The notes beneath the pieces are model-generated. The model was given only the letters and a program-made list of their open reading frames with translations, was not told where the DNA came from and ran no database searches. Position numbers and translations under genes: made by a program. Positions 1-8,279 of a stretch of DNA of 13,909 bases are shown here, piece after piece. Source of the DNA: Ichthyophonus hoferi (taxonomy: Eukaryota; Opisthokonta; Ichthyosporea; Ichthyophonida; Ichthyophonidae); NCBI GenBank assembly GCA_002751075.1, contig NAOQ01000702.1, forward strand, positions 12,701 to 26,609. The letters run 5' to 3'. Within the stretch, counting starts at the first letter, position 1. The number at the start of each line of letters is the position of its first letter.

Positions 1-219
1 TTAATAATTTGTCAGTCATGCCTGATACGCTTGTTACTAAAACTTTGCTTGATCTGCAAGTGAAATGATATGGTCAAGCTCATGCGGCCCGTAGTGTGGG
101 ATGTGCTAACCAGGATAGTCATAACATATTTCGGACATAATTTATTAAATACTAAGATCTGTGCCTAGATTGATGCTAATCTAGATGCTGCGATCCAAGG
201 GTTGATGCTATAGCTAATA

Positions 220-916
220 TGTAGGGAATAATTAGAGACGCGAACGTTTCTGCGACCTATATTCGTTTATTCGTTTAGAAGGAAAGAGAAGACCAAATTA
301 AGGGGCGTTTTAACGTGTCTTTTTGTATACACGGAGTACAGATATGCTAAAGCATATTTTTTATTATTAAACAAGTCTGCAGGACTTGTCTTAGGCAGGA
401 TGCCTAAGCAATGCATTATCTGGATTTAGATCATGTAATCTGAAATGACTTACTATATAGCTCTACCGTTGGCTGGTTCAATTTTGATAAATTAACAGAT
501 TACACTAACTATTTTTCCAGGGTACATCTGTAATAACAATTGCTAATAATATTAAATGTTTATAGTTATAAAAAAAAATACCCGAATTAATTAAATAGGC
601 TTGTTTTAACCTAATCTATACTGATTGGTGACTAGCCATATTTAGTAATTAAAAGCAGATGCATTACTTGTTTTTATTAGACTATATAATAAGTCACTTC
701 AGCTCTTATCTTATGGGGTCCAGATAACTCATTACCTAGGCATCCTCCTTAAGACGTGTCCTGCTGATTTGTTTAATAATAATAAAATGTCTTATCATAT
801 TTATACTCCATTTATGTAAAGGGAAACGTTAAAACTTTCCTTAATTTGGTATTATTTCTTCCTTTCAATGAATATAGATCACAAAAACGCTCCTGTCTCA
901 CTGATTATTCCCAACA
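220..916. repeat. Long inverted-repeat element (fold-back or MITE-like)
   Basis: The left arm (220-460) matches the reverse complement of the right arm (682-916) along its whole length with small gaps. By eye the best blocks are near 80% identical. Shared landmarks are GGGAATAAT near the tips, CCAAATTAAGG, TTTTAACGT, TTATTATTAAACAA, GGATGCCTA and TTATCTGGA. The tips are TGTAGGGAATAAT on the left and, read inward from the right, TGTTGGGAATAAT. The spacer is 221 bp and shows no reading frame of note. No matching target duplication was found just outside the tips. It could be an old fold-back or MITE-like DNA element with very long terminal repeats, or two solo LTRs that landed in opposite orientation; the TG start and the TATA-like GGAGTATAAATAT block inside the right arm leave the second reading open. 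Confidence 0.7.
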
Positions 917-1563
917 TGGTCATAGAAAGCTTAATTAGTTTATCATGGTCACAAAATCTGGTAATTCTATTAGTCAACGATCCACCAATGTTGAAAACAC
1001 TTCATCCCAACCTTGTATTCGTCCACTGACCCGTATGTTATGTGTGGAGACATAATTTTATTACATTTACTCACTGCCTTCAAATCAGCATGTGAACTAT
1101 ACACATTGCCAGTTTCAAAGTGACACCAAAGCAATATAAAAAAAAAACTAGGTCACGCCCACATATCATCTCAGCCGCCAGATGCCAAATGCCAGAGCCT
1201 ACAACAGAGCCACAGCCACAGCCAGAGCGAGCAGAAACAATTTAGCATACTTGTTGGCCTATTGGCTTCCGATTGTTTTTTTACATTAGGTGCCACGCCA
1301 CAGTAACTTCTGAATTCCATCAAGAATTATCTAGCAACTCCCACGTTATCCTCCTTTAATTTATCAACGTCTCCTACACCTGGTTGGCAATCAGATCTAA
1401 ATGAAATGGCGGTCGGACTAGGGGAATCTAAACCCAAACTCGGTCTCTTTGGTGATCACCGTCAATCGATAATGAGGGCCTGTCTGGATTGGTTAATCCG
1501 TGTTTCGAAGTAAAGTGGGCCAGTTCAACTTCCCAAATCGGACGAGATGGTGCTTTCAGCTGA
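917..1563. other. Gene-free stretch with a GC-richer patch
   Basis: No convincing gene. From about 1150 to 1560 the base composition is less AT-rich than the surroundings, and a short run of AGCCAC-type units lies near 1208-1232. The minus-strand reading frame in 1428-1664 has no recognisable domain and ends in low-complexity AT sequence, so I do not call it. The patch may be a worn exon, a promoter region or part of an unrecognised repeat. Confidence 0.4.
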
Positions 1564-1960
1564 GTATGGCCGTGCCCGACAGAATGAACTATATTAAAAC
1601 TATAAATGGTATTATATATTTTAATGGTTAAAAGTTCAATAGTTAAATGGAAATAATTAATCAATAATAAGATTATATATAATTATATGATTATATATAA
1701 ACACATTGAATGAAATGGGATCTTTTCCGTTGGGCATAGCTGTAACTGACAGAATAGGCTTTACTAAAATTATAAATGCTAACTATTTAAATTTTCACAA
1801 ATACTATAGATTATATAAGTAAGATCTAAATTGTATTATATATATAAAAATAGATACCATAATGTGTAACTGTTTCTTATTAAATGGGGTACTTTATACT
1901 AAGTATGACCGTAGTCAAGAATATAAACTATGATGAAATTATATATATATGAAAAGCAGG
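1564..1960. repeat. Degenerate tandem repeat, period about 170 bp
   Basis: Three related blocks start at 1564, 1734 and 1903, giving periods of 170 and 169 bp. Each begins with a GTATGGCCGT-like word (GTATGGCCGT, GCATAGCTGT, GTATGACCGT). It is followed by a CAAGAAT/GACAGAAT-like word and then by an AAACTATAAAT-like word. Just before each block there is an ATGGG/ATGGT-like word. The rest of each unit is AT-rich and poorly conserved. The third unit is only partly visible. It may be a relic of a satellite whose unit is about one nucleosome repeat long. Confidence 0.45.
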
Positions 1961-2840
1961 AACAGTGCCTGACATGCCTTTAAATTTCCACACTAAAAAA
2001 CCCCAATTAATATGTTAGATTGATTATAATGAATGTAAACCTATTTCTTTTTTTCAACTGTTCAATTAATTCTTTTGGAGACTATAAATAGATGTCATCA
2101 ATTTAATTCATTGTATAGATAGCATTAGCATCAGTAATAATTGCTACTACAACTCGATTCTTGCTGCATACAGATTCTTATTGACCAATAAAACTCAAGA
2201 TAGGTCACAAGGACCCACTAGAATTTTCAGATCTTACCTCCGATACTCGGATACTATTATGTCCTCATTTTAGATGGCCAATTAACCAGTGTCCCCCTTG
2301 ATGACGCTACATTACGATGTATGGATAAATCAATGTACTTAATTGGGAACGGTATACGATTAACTAGTATCAGATTGATAATTGCATCACTAAACCATTT
2401 GTTCATTCGCAGTTAGCAATCTCGTAACAATATCTCTAGCAAAGAATATCATGTATATATGCACAAGGAAAATCATACAACTTGCATCAATTAATTAATT
2501 AGGACTAGCTCGTATATGTTTTTGAACATTTTTTAATAGCCAAGATTCATGAACTATCAACCGCCATTTTTGATTCCAAAAAAATACGAACTATTTTAAA
2601 TAAAACCAGTATCTGTTGCCTTAAACTATATTTGACGTTATGATATTTCTATTACTGGTTGATATGTAATTCTCTCTCAATGGACAAGGAATAAGTTAAA
2701 AATCTTTTTTATGTTCTTCTATTGGTAGTACCCACAATTTTTCTGAGGATCTAAATGCTTTAAATTTCTTACCATATAACTTGCAATACGTGTAATATCT
2801 ATGGTAAACTACTATACTACTATAGCCTCAGAGGAAGAAG
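1961..2840. other. AT-rich intergenic stretch
   Basis: No reading frame of useful length, no RNA gene and no clear repeat could be recognised on either strand. Confidence 0.5.
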
Positions 2841-3120
2841 ATGATATATGATTGGAGTAAACTTAATGAGCGTTCTTCCCTATTATGTATACTTTTTTGG
2901 CAGCACATGACGTGTGAAACCAAATGCACCTCTATTTTAACATTTTGGAAAATGGTTGGGAGCGGTGGAATCACCACTCTTAGAACTATATGAGTTTCTT
3001 TTAACTGGGCAATAAAACACTGTCTTTCCTCAAGAATGCGTCCTAAACAACTTCAGATTGTTGGACCTTGTGCTATTGTAGCCTTTAATACCGTTTTAAG
3101 TAAATGAGTTGGTACTGTTA

Positions 3121-3139
3121 TCATGCGGAAAACGCATGA
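3121..3139. other. Small perfect hairpin
   Basis: TCATGCG and CGCATGA are perfect complements around a five-base GAAAA loop. There is no T run after it and no gene beside it, so its role is unknown. It may be chance. Confidence 0.4.
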
Positions 3140-3189
3140 AGGGCATGGGGGTAGTACATACAGTATATAGTCACTTTGTAGTTAATGTT

Positions 3190-3490
3190 ACAAAACTTTC
3201 TTATACTAATTTGTAAAGTGCTAAGGATTGCTTGCTTTGGTGTTATTTAGAAGCAGAATAATTAAGAGAAATTGAAGATGAGTAACTGAGGTTGATAGAG
3301 TACGTCAGTGGAGATGATGTGATGTATCTGGGAACCAAGATTTTACTAGTATCAATGTAAAGGAAGCTTTTGAAGGGATTACTCCCAAAAGCAAGTGTGA
3401 ATGGATGAAAGATAATAATGTTTTAACAGTGCAACTAATGGATAAGACACATGTGAGAATCGATTGTACGAATCTTACGAAACTCCATAC
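3190..3490 (+). repeat. Left copy of a diverged inverted repeat pair
   Basis: This block aligns with the reverse complement of about 3900-4190. One 63-base stretch ending in GTGAGAA (near 3397-3459) aligns without gaps at about 42 of 63 positions, and a 40-base stretch around GTGGAGATG at about 30 of 40. Most of the differences are transitions. It begins near a shared TTTGTAGTT word and includes a shared CTAAGGATT/TTAAGGATT word. The family is unknown to me. The two copies are not at the tips of one obvious element, so they are more likely two insertions of the same sequence than the arms of one. Confidence 0.55.
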
Positions 3491-3602
3491 CTTGACGTTT
3501 TCTGCATAAATTATGTCTAGCTATTACAATATTGGACTTTTCCTCGACCTCAGTACCATCACATACAATAAACCTAATTGCTTCTAGTTAACAGACTTTA
3601 AA

Positions 3603-4190
3603 TTTTTTTTTTTTTTTTTTGGAAATTAGTAGTTTTATTTTTCAGTATGCACTTCAAGTGTGCAAACCGTCTTTATGTTAGGATTATCAATAGAGCCTAC
3701 ATGAGGCCTACTACAGTATCAGTATTCTCTGCAGTCATCAGTGCTATATGCATCGAGTAATGGATAATTTAACTCCATGTATTTTCAAAACAAAAATACC
3801 TCCAGGGTTCTTATTGAACACTGTCTTATCACTAAGCCATTCCTTTTGCGTAATTCTAGTAAAGCATTTACAGTCAACCTTAAACTTGGTTTCATCTTCT
3901 TCTTTTCTAACACTCTTCTTTCCTATTAATTACACTATTAAAACATCGTTGCTTTCTATCCACTTAAGTTGACTTCAAAACAAATCTCCTCAAATAGTCC
4001 CTCCTCTACACCTCGATTAAGAGTAGAATCAATATAGATACGAAACTTTGTTTCCACTTCCATCAAAGCCATCTCCACTAATATAATCGATTAATCTCAG
4101 TTCCTCGTATTTGTTTTCCTTACATTTTTTTTTTTCGTAAACTACTCCCTGGTCTGTAATCCTTAACATTCCATAATTAGCATCAGGTGG
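3603..4190 (-). mobile_element. Retroposed sequence with poly(A) tail, unknown family
   Basis: Read on the minus strand, AATAAA (3639-3634) is followed by 13 bases and then an uninterrupted run of 18 A (3620-3603). That is the 3' end of a polyadenylated RNA copied into DNA. Upstream on the same strand lies the second copy of the repeat seen at 3190-3490. It includes an open frame of about 60 codons containing YGMLRITDQGVVYE and LRLIDYISGDG, interrupted further on. A splice-acceptor-like TTTTGCAG sits at the far end, near 4220. Beyond the tail the flank is CAGACTTTAAA; a loose match, CAGACTAAA, lies near 4247 and could be the other target-site copy, but it is weak. It may be a processed pseudogene or the end of a non-LTR element. 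No domain was recognised. Confidence 0.5.
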
Positions 4191-4855
4191 CGTACGAACT
4201 ACAAACTCACGTTAATACCAAAAACTGCAAAAGCAAAATATATCGTTCATTCAGACTAAACCAATCCAATCTAATCAACAAAATAAATATCAAATATTTA
4301 TATAAAATCGAACAGCTTCTCATGGCTCAATAATATATCCAATCAAATCCTTATCGTTTGAATAAGTAGATTTTGGGGTTTGCCCTGGCTCTCATTAGTA
4401 TTGGCGATTTTCTTAATCTTAACAGTTACATTGTTCAAACGATACAAACATCGGATATTCGTATCGTATAGTATAATACGACCCCATATGATATAATTCA
4501 ATGTATACCCTGTCTTTATTTTAAGTTGTTATCCTAACTATAACACATGTCAGGTGGTGGGTTATAGTGTAAAAAAAATCAGAATCCCTGTCTCAACCAC
4601 GTAGTGGCCTAGAAGGGTATCTGTTCTTATCAGCTTAACATGGGAATAATTGTGCGTGCGTTACCCTAGCGGCCTCTATTATATCCAATGAGTTATTTCA
4701 GGATCTTGTTTTGCTTTTATTATGAATCATTGAATAAGTAATATTGTTAATAATAAGATGTGTTGTTTCCTCCCTACAATCTTCTCGGGAAGATGTGGTT
4801 CTACACAATTTAATCAAAAATTTTAATTTTAAGGACAGTATAATATGAGTATCAC
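4191..4855. other. AT-rich intergenic stretch
   Basis: No gene or RNA was recognised. A word resembling the tip of the long inverted repeat at 220-916 (GGGAATAATT) occurs near 4642, but the following bases agree only loosely. Confidence 0.45.
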
Positions 4856-5008
4856 ATGTCTGATAGTTCTTTGAAGCTCGATACTCTTTTTAAAGCCACA
4901 TACTGCGTATTCCAACATTATTCTGTCTTAGCGCCACTCTTGGAAATGCATGTAGAATACGCTAAAAGACTTTACAAGATTAACAGCCCTGCTCAGTGTA
5001 TTCATTAA
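4856..5008 (+). pseudogene. Possible exon or relic of an Rpp21/Rpr2-like RNase P subunit
   Basis: The 50-codon frame starts MSDSSLKLDTLFKATYCVFQ. Rpp21/Rpr2/Snm1 proteins bind the RNA of RNase P or MRP. They start with a helical part of the pattern [RK]Lx2L[YF]xA, then LA, then AKRL, then a Pro before a zinc-binding CxxC. Here KLDTLFKA, VLAPL, YAKRL and SP occur in that order and with nearly the spacing I recall for the human protein. Downstream, TACTAAC (5038-5044) and TTTATAG (5051-5056) look like a branch point and 3' splice site. The next block, read from 5057, gives SPCFHCG, a CxxCG as expected. However, a GT donor at 4996 or 4998 does not join to that frame, and a stop follows soon after (5117-5119). 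So this may be a pseudogene, or the exon model may be wrong. It rests on memory of the family, with no search run. Confidence 0.3.
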
Positions 5009-5037
5009 ATATAATTAAAAAAGAAATTCAATAACCA

Positions 5038-5056
5038 TACTAACCAGTGTTTATAG
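5038..5056 (+). other. Branch-point and 3' splice-site-like sequence
   Basis: A perfect TACTAAC (5038-5044) lies 12 bases before the AG at 5055-5056. With a GT at 4996 or 4998 this would make an intron of about 60 bases. It is the only such strong pair seen near a candidate exon in the left half, but the reading frames do not join cleanly. Confidence 0.3.
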
Positions 5057-5431
5057 TATTTATGGTCTCCTTGCTTCCATTGCGGTGTTGGTAGGATTAT
5101 CTTGACTTCAGATAGTTAGTGTCAAAATGAAAGAACTCTAAAATACAGATGCCAGTGATCTGCCGCCATCATGCAATGAGCATCTACCTAATCTAACAAC
5201 ATTCCAGGCTTCTTCTTTTAATTTTTTCTTGGCCGACCAAAAATATAGTATTACATTAATTAAAATTATCAATATAGTATTTTTTAATTTAATATATGAT
5301 AAAAAATACTGGCTTTTTTAGAGAGTAATATAGAACCTTGCGTTATATTTTCACATTAACTATTTTTGAATATACTAATCGCTCCATTTCTTGGAATTTT
5401 GACCTAAAATCTTTCTACTTCGAACCATTTG

Positions 5432-5498
5432 ATTGGTTGGGATAAAATGAATTATCCCGTTTATAAACGCAACTATCGTCTGGTGTATCGTATATAAA
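5432..5498 (+). promoter_or_regulatory. Putative core promoter of the nucleoside transporter
   Basis: TATATAAA at 5491-5498 lies 48 bases before the ATG. An inverted CCAAT box (ATTGG, 5432-5436) lies about 55 bases further upstream. The spacing suits a TATA promoter with a short leader of some 20-30 bases. A second TATA-like word (TTATAAA) lies at 5461-5467. The assignment is from motif and position only. Confidence 0.5.
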
Positions 5499-5546
5499 CA
5501 TAAAATCTAATTATTTGGAGTTACAGTTTAGTATACCACTAGTAAA

Positions 5547-7211
5547 ATGTATGTAGATTCAGTTGCCGAATCTGTTAAGGATTCAAAGGCAAAGCTGGAG
5601 AGTGAAGGGGATATAGAGGCTTCTTGTGTGTCACAAGACGACGTGCTTGATACGAATGAGATTAGGAAGGATGATTTCTTTTCCATCCACAAGAAAAAGT
5701 TTTGGCTCGCTTTTAAAATATTCCTACTTCTCGGGTTTTCTGCATACTTTATCACAGCCTGTGTCTTGGATGTCAACCGCGCTATCCCTCTAATTGGCTT
5801 GACTGCTGCTCTTGTCTTTTTCGTCACCTGGGCGTTTATTAGTGCTAACTACTTTGATGTTCTCAATGAAAAGGTGTTTCGACCCACTGCAAATTTCTTC
5901 AGCAGCAATTGGAACATTATCCGATGGATATGCTTAGTCGCTGGTCTAACGATTATAGCCTGCTTTATTGGCCTAGATGTCAATGGTGAATGGGAGAGGC
6001 TAATTTCTGCCGTTGGTATTGCTATGTTCATCTTATTTGCCTATTTAGGATCCTGGAAGAGGAAGCAAATTGTATGGCGTCCTCTCATTTGGGGTGTAGC
6101 CATTGAGTTCTGTTTTGGCTTCATAGTCCTTCGTTGGAATTCTGGCTTCGTTGCACTTCAATGGATATCTGGCCACGTAGCACGTTTCTTGCTGTACTCT
6201 GATGAGGGTGCAAAGTTTGTATTTGGTGATACGTTTACGGAACATTTCTTCGCTATGAAAGTGCTTCCGGTTATCGTCTTCTTCGCTTCTGTTATGGCAA
6301 TCTTGTACCACTTTAAAATAATGCACATGGTCATTCTAAAGATCTCGTGGGTCATGCAAATGACACTAGGTACCTCTGCGGCTGAATCTCTCAATGCTGC
6401 CGGCAACATCTTCCTTGGTCAGACCGAAGCCCCCTTACTAATCCGCCCCTTCCTGCCCAAAATGACCAAATCTGAGCTACATGCTGTCATGACCGGTGGA
6501 TTTGGCACTATTGCTGGCAGTGTGATGGCAGCCTTTATTGGATTTGGTATCTCCCCTGCCTCTCTCATGGCTGCATCAGTCATGGCTGCGCCTACCGCCC
6601 TCGCCCTATCCAAAGTTGTTTATCCTGAGACGGAAAAGGCAGAGACAGCTGCTGGATCTGACTTTGAATTACCTGAAAGTGAATTTGATAACGTTATTGA
6701 GGCTGCTGCCAAGGGTGCCAGCGATTCCATTCCTTTGGTGGCCAATATTGCTGTGGCGATGATTGCTTTTGTATCTCTCTTAGCGTTCATCAACAACTGC
6801 TTCCGCTTTGTGGGTTGGATGGTAGGAATTCAAGGGTTTACGTTTGAGTTGGTCTGCTCATATATCCTACGCCCCATAGCCTTCCTAATGGGGGTGCCTT
6901 GGGCTGAATCTGGTAAGGTTGCATCTCTTCTTGGTCTTAAGACCTTTGTCAACGAGTTTGTTGCCTATCAACGTTTGTCTGAGATGATTAAGCTAGGTGA
7001 GGTTGGGAAGCGGTCAGAGACCATTGCTACCTTTGCTCTCTGTGGATTTGCCAACTTCTCCTCCATAGCCATCCAGCTAGGAGGTCTAGGATCAATGGCC
7101 CCTAAACGCTACAAAGATTTGGCTAGTATTGGGTTGAGTGCTATGCTCACAGGCACAATGACTACCTGGATGAATGCGGCCATGGCTGGCCTCCTCACCT
7201 CCTCGCGATAG
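5547..7211 (+). CDS. Concentrative nucleoside transporter (SLC28/CNT family)
   Basis: This is a 554-residue membrane protein that by family imports nucleosides together with sodium (or protons). Residues 1-45 are an acidic, soluble N-terminus. Hydrophobic helices follow from about 52 on, with the CNT N-terminal domain near 150-200, the gate region near 235-350 and the C-terminal domain to 550. The family's binding residues are present: GQTEAP at 291-296 (Gln292, Glu294), NEFVAY at 469-474 (Glu470) and CGFANFSS at 499-506 (Asn503, Ser506), with Asn287 at the likely sodium site. Gly291/Gln292 and Ser325/Val326 match the pairs I recall for broadly selective human CNT3, so both purine and pyrimidine nucleosides may be carried (inference). 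It is shorter than vertebrate CNTs, which run to about 650 residues; both tails and the loop after NEFVAY are short. There is no intron. The first ATG after the TATA box is used (TAAAATG context). Confidence 0.95.
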   Translation: MYVDSVAESVKDSKAKLESEGDIEASCVSQDDVLDTNEIRKDDFFSIHKKKFWLAFKIFLLLGFSAYFITACVLDVNRAIPLIGLTAALVFFVTWAFISANYFDVLNEKVFRPTANFFSSNWNIIRWICLVAGLTIIACFIGLDVNGEWERLISAVGIAMFILFAYLGSWKRKQIVWRPLIWGVAIEFCFGFIVLRWNSGFVALQWISGHVARFLLYSDEGAKFVFGDTFTEHFFAMKVLPVIVFFASVMAILYHFKIMHMVILKISWVMQMTLGTSAAESLNAAGNIFLGQTEAPLLIRPFLPKMTKSELHAVMTGGFGTIAGSVMAAFIGFGISPASLMAASVMAAPTALALSKVVYPETEKAETAAGSDFELPESEFDNVIEAAAKGASDSIPLVANIAVAMIAFVSLLAFINNCFRFVGWMVGIQGFTFELVCSYILRPIAFLMGVPWAESGKVASLLGLKTFVNEFVAYQRLSEMIKLGEVGKRSETIATFALCGFANFSSIAIQLGGLGSMAPKRYKDLASIGLSAMLTGTMTTWMNAAMAGLLTSSR

Positions 7212-7722
7212 TAACGTAATGGAAAAATTGGAAATTTAGCACTCAAACATGTTGTGGGCACTTTATACACAGCGGGTTGTTATTTAGTTCAGCGATAGGG
7301 TTTTGTAAGCAAGAAAAAAACCCGTATCATTTAATATGCAATCCTTATATATATATATATAGTTCGTTACAGGTATGGAACAGGTAATGTTATTTAATGC
7401 AGACTTTAGAGCCCAAATTTAAGTACGTAGCATGAAGGCAATGATAATGTCATATGCCTCTCCAATCCAGTTACAACCAACCTTACATCATTTTGATTTC
7501 ACATGCGTCACGTATATAATAGAATGAAATACATAAAAAAGAATATGCCTCAGTGAGGATACTATTAAATAATAAATCATGTATTTGGTAATTATTTAAT
7601 GTTTAATCAATGTGTGCTTTAGACACAAAAGATACCTGATTAAAAAAACAAAGACGCAAATAAAGCCATTACCATAATTATATTAATAACTTATATACTT
7701 GGTGTTTACCTTTCATTCATTC
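7212..7722. other. 3' flank of the transporter gene
   Basis: No gene is seen. A TA microsatellite lies at 7346-7361 (eight units) and an A run at 7314-7320. In fungi, TATATA and A-rich words of this kind can guide mRNA 3' end formation, so they may serve the transporter, but this is only a guess. An AATAAA-type word occurs near 7569. Confidence 0.4.
7346..7361. repeat. TA microsatellite
   Basis: Eight TA units without interruption, 135 bases after the transporter stop codon. Confidence 0.9.
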
Positions 7723-8279
7723 TGTTAAAGCATTTCAGCCCCTACAAGTGTTATACTGAATACCTCATGATGCCTTATATACGGAAATAGTTACTGTTCA
7801 TGTAGCATTGCGTCTCAAAATATTCACTAGCGTTTTGAATGAAGTTTCAATCGGTAATCAAGAGTTAGATATTAATCAATGACAATTAATTAAATTACAT
7901 GATGTCACCAATTATATTTAATTGGAATTAAATGTTTAGGACAGTCTAGCATGTAAATTTACCATGGTTTAAATAGTTCTGGTCATCTGTATTTTAATCA
8001 CACAGTGATTAATAATACATAGGTAATACAAAGCATTATCTTTTACAAAATTAATTGTACATATGTTACTGATAACTTCTTAAATAACAATTAAGTTGGA
8101 TACGTATTCAATCATATGCTTAGCTTGAAGGCGTACCACATGGTCAACTGGTATTGACCTGAACCAACAACTATATAACCTAACCAGCAATCACAGACTT
8201 AGTTTGGATCCCAATTTGATGGTGTTGCACAATAAAACAACGTAAGGATATTTATCCATTACAAGAGGTAGTTATAACA
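7723..8279 (+). repeat. Left LTR of the copia fossil
   Basis: It starts TGTTA and ends TAACA, a perfect 5-bp inverted pair as LTRs carry. TATATAA (8172-8178) and AATAAA (8231-8236) mark the likely promoter and the polyadenylation signal of the U3-R-U5 layout. It aligns with 12600-13155 over its whole length. The 3' limit is less sure than the 5' one; an end at the CA near 8262 is an alternative. The following GTAAAGAGAAG gives no classical TGG primer site, while GGTAGTTAT just inside the end faintly recalls the half-tRNA-Met primer site of some copia elements. Confidence 0.75.

Larger units (their letters stand above)
2841..3490 (+). pseudogene. Possible relic of an unknown coding sequence
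   Basis: A 50-codon frame opens with ATG at 2841 and ends in TGA at 2991. The same frame goes on with only one more TGA (3106) before a TAG near 3169, which is long for DNA this AT-rich. Further on, 3190-3490 is related to the minus-strand sequence at about 3900-4190. Short peptides are shared there, such as LRLIEYVSGDD against LRLIDYISGDG, and VRIDC against KVDC in different local frames. No known domain was recognised. It could be a broken host gene or part of an old mobile element. The link between the 2841-3170 frame and the repeated block is only adjacency, so both the extent and the coding nature are uncertain. Confidence 0.25.

Noticed and set aside
440-500. tRNA-like words (TAGCTC and GGTTCAA)
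   Set aside because: The B-box-like word is followed by TTTT instead of TCC, and no cloverleaf could be drawn.
496-522. Branch-point and 3' splice-like CACTAAC followed by TTTTTCCAG
   Set aside because: No open frame longer than about 14 codons follows, and it lies in the spacer of the long inverted repeat.
1428-1664. Minus-strand reading frame of 78 codons
   Set aside because: No recognisable domain, its first third is translated AT-rich low-complexity sequence, and it overlaps the tandem repeat.
3748-3972. Plus-strand reading frame of 74 codons
   Set aside because: It is antisense to the retroposed minus-strand sequence and reads as Ser/Leu-rich translation of pyrimidine-rich DNA.
4638-4790. 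Possible third copy of the long inverted-repeat arm
   Set aside because: Only the GGGAATAATT word and a distant CCCTACA agree well; the rest aligns too loosely.
5528-6762. Several frames overlapping the transporter gene
   Set aside because: They are shadows of the intact CNT gene in other frames, without domains of their own.
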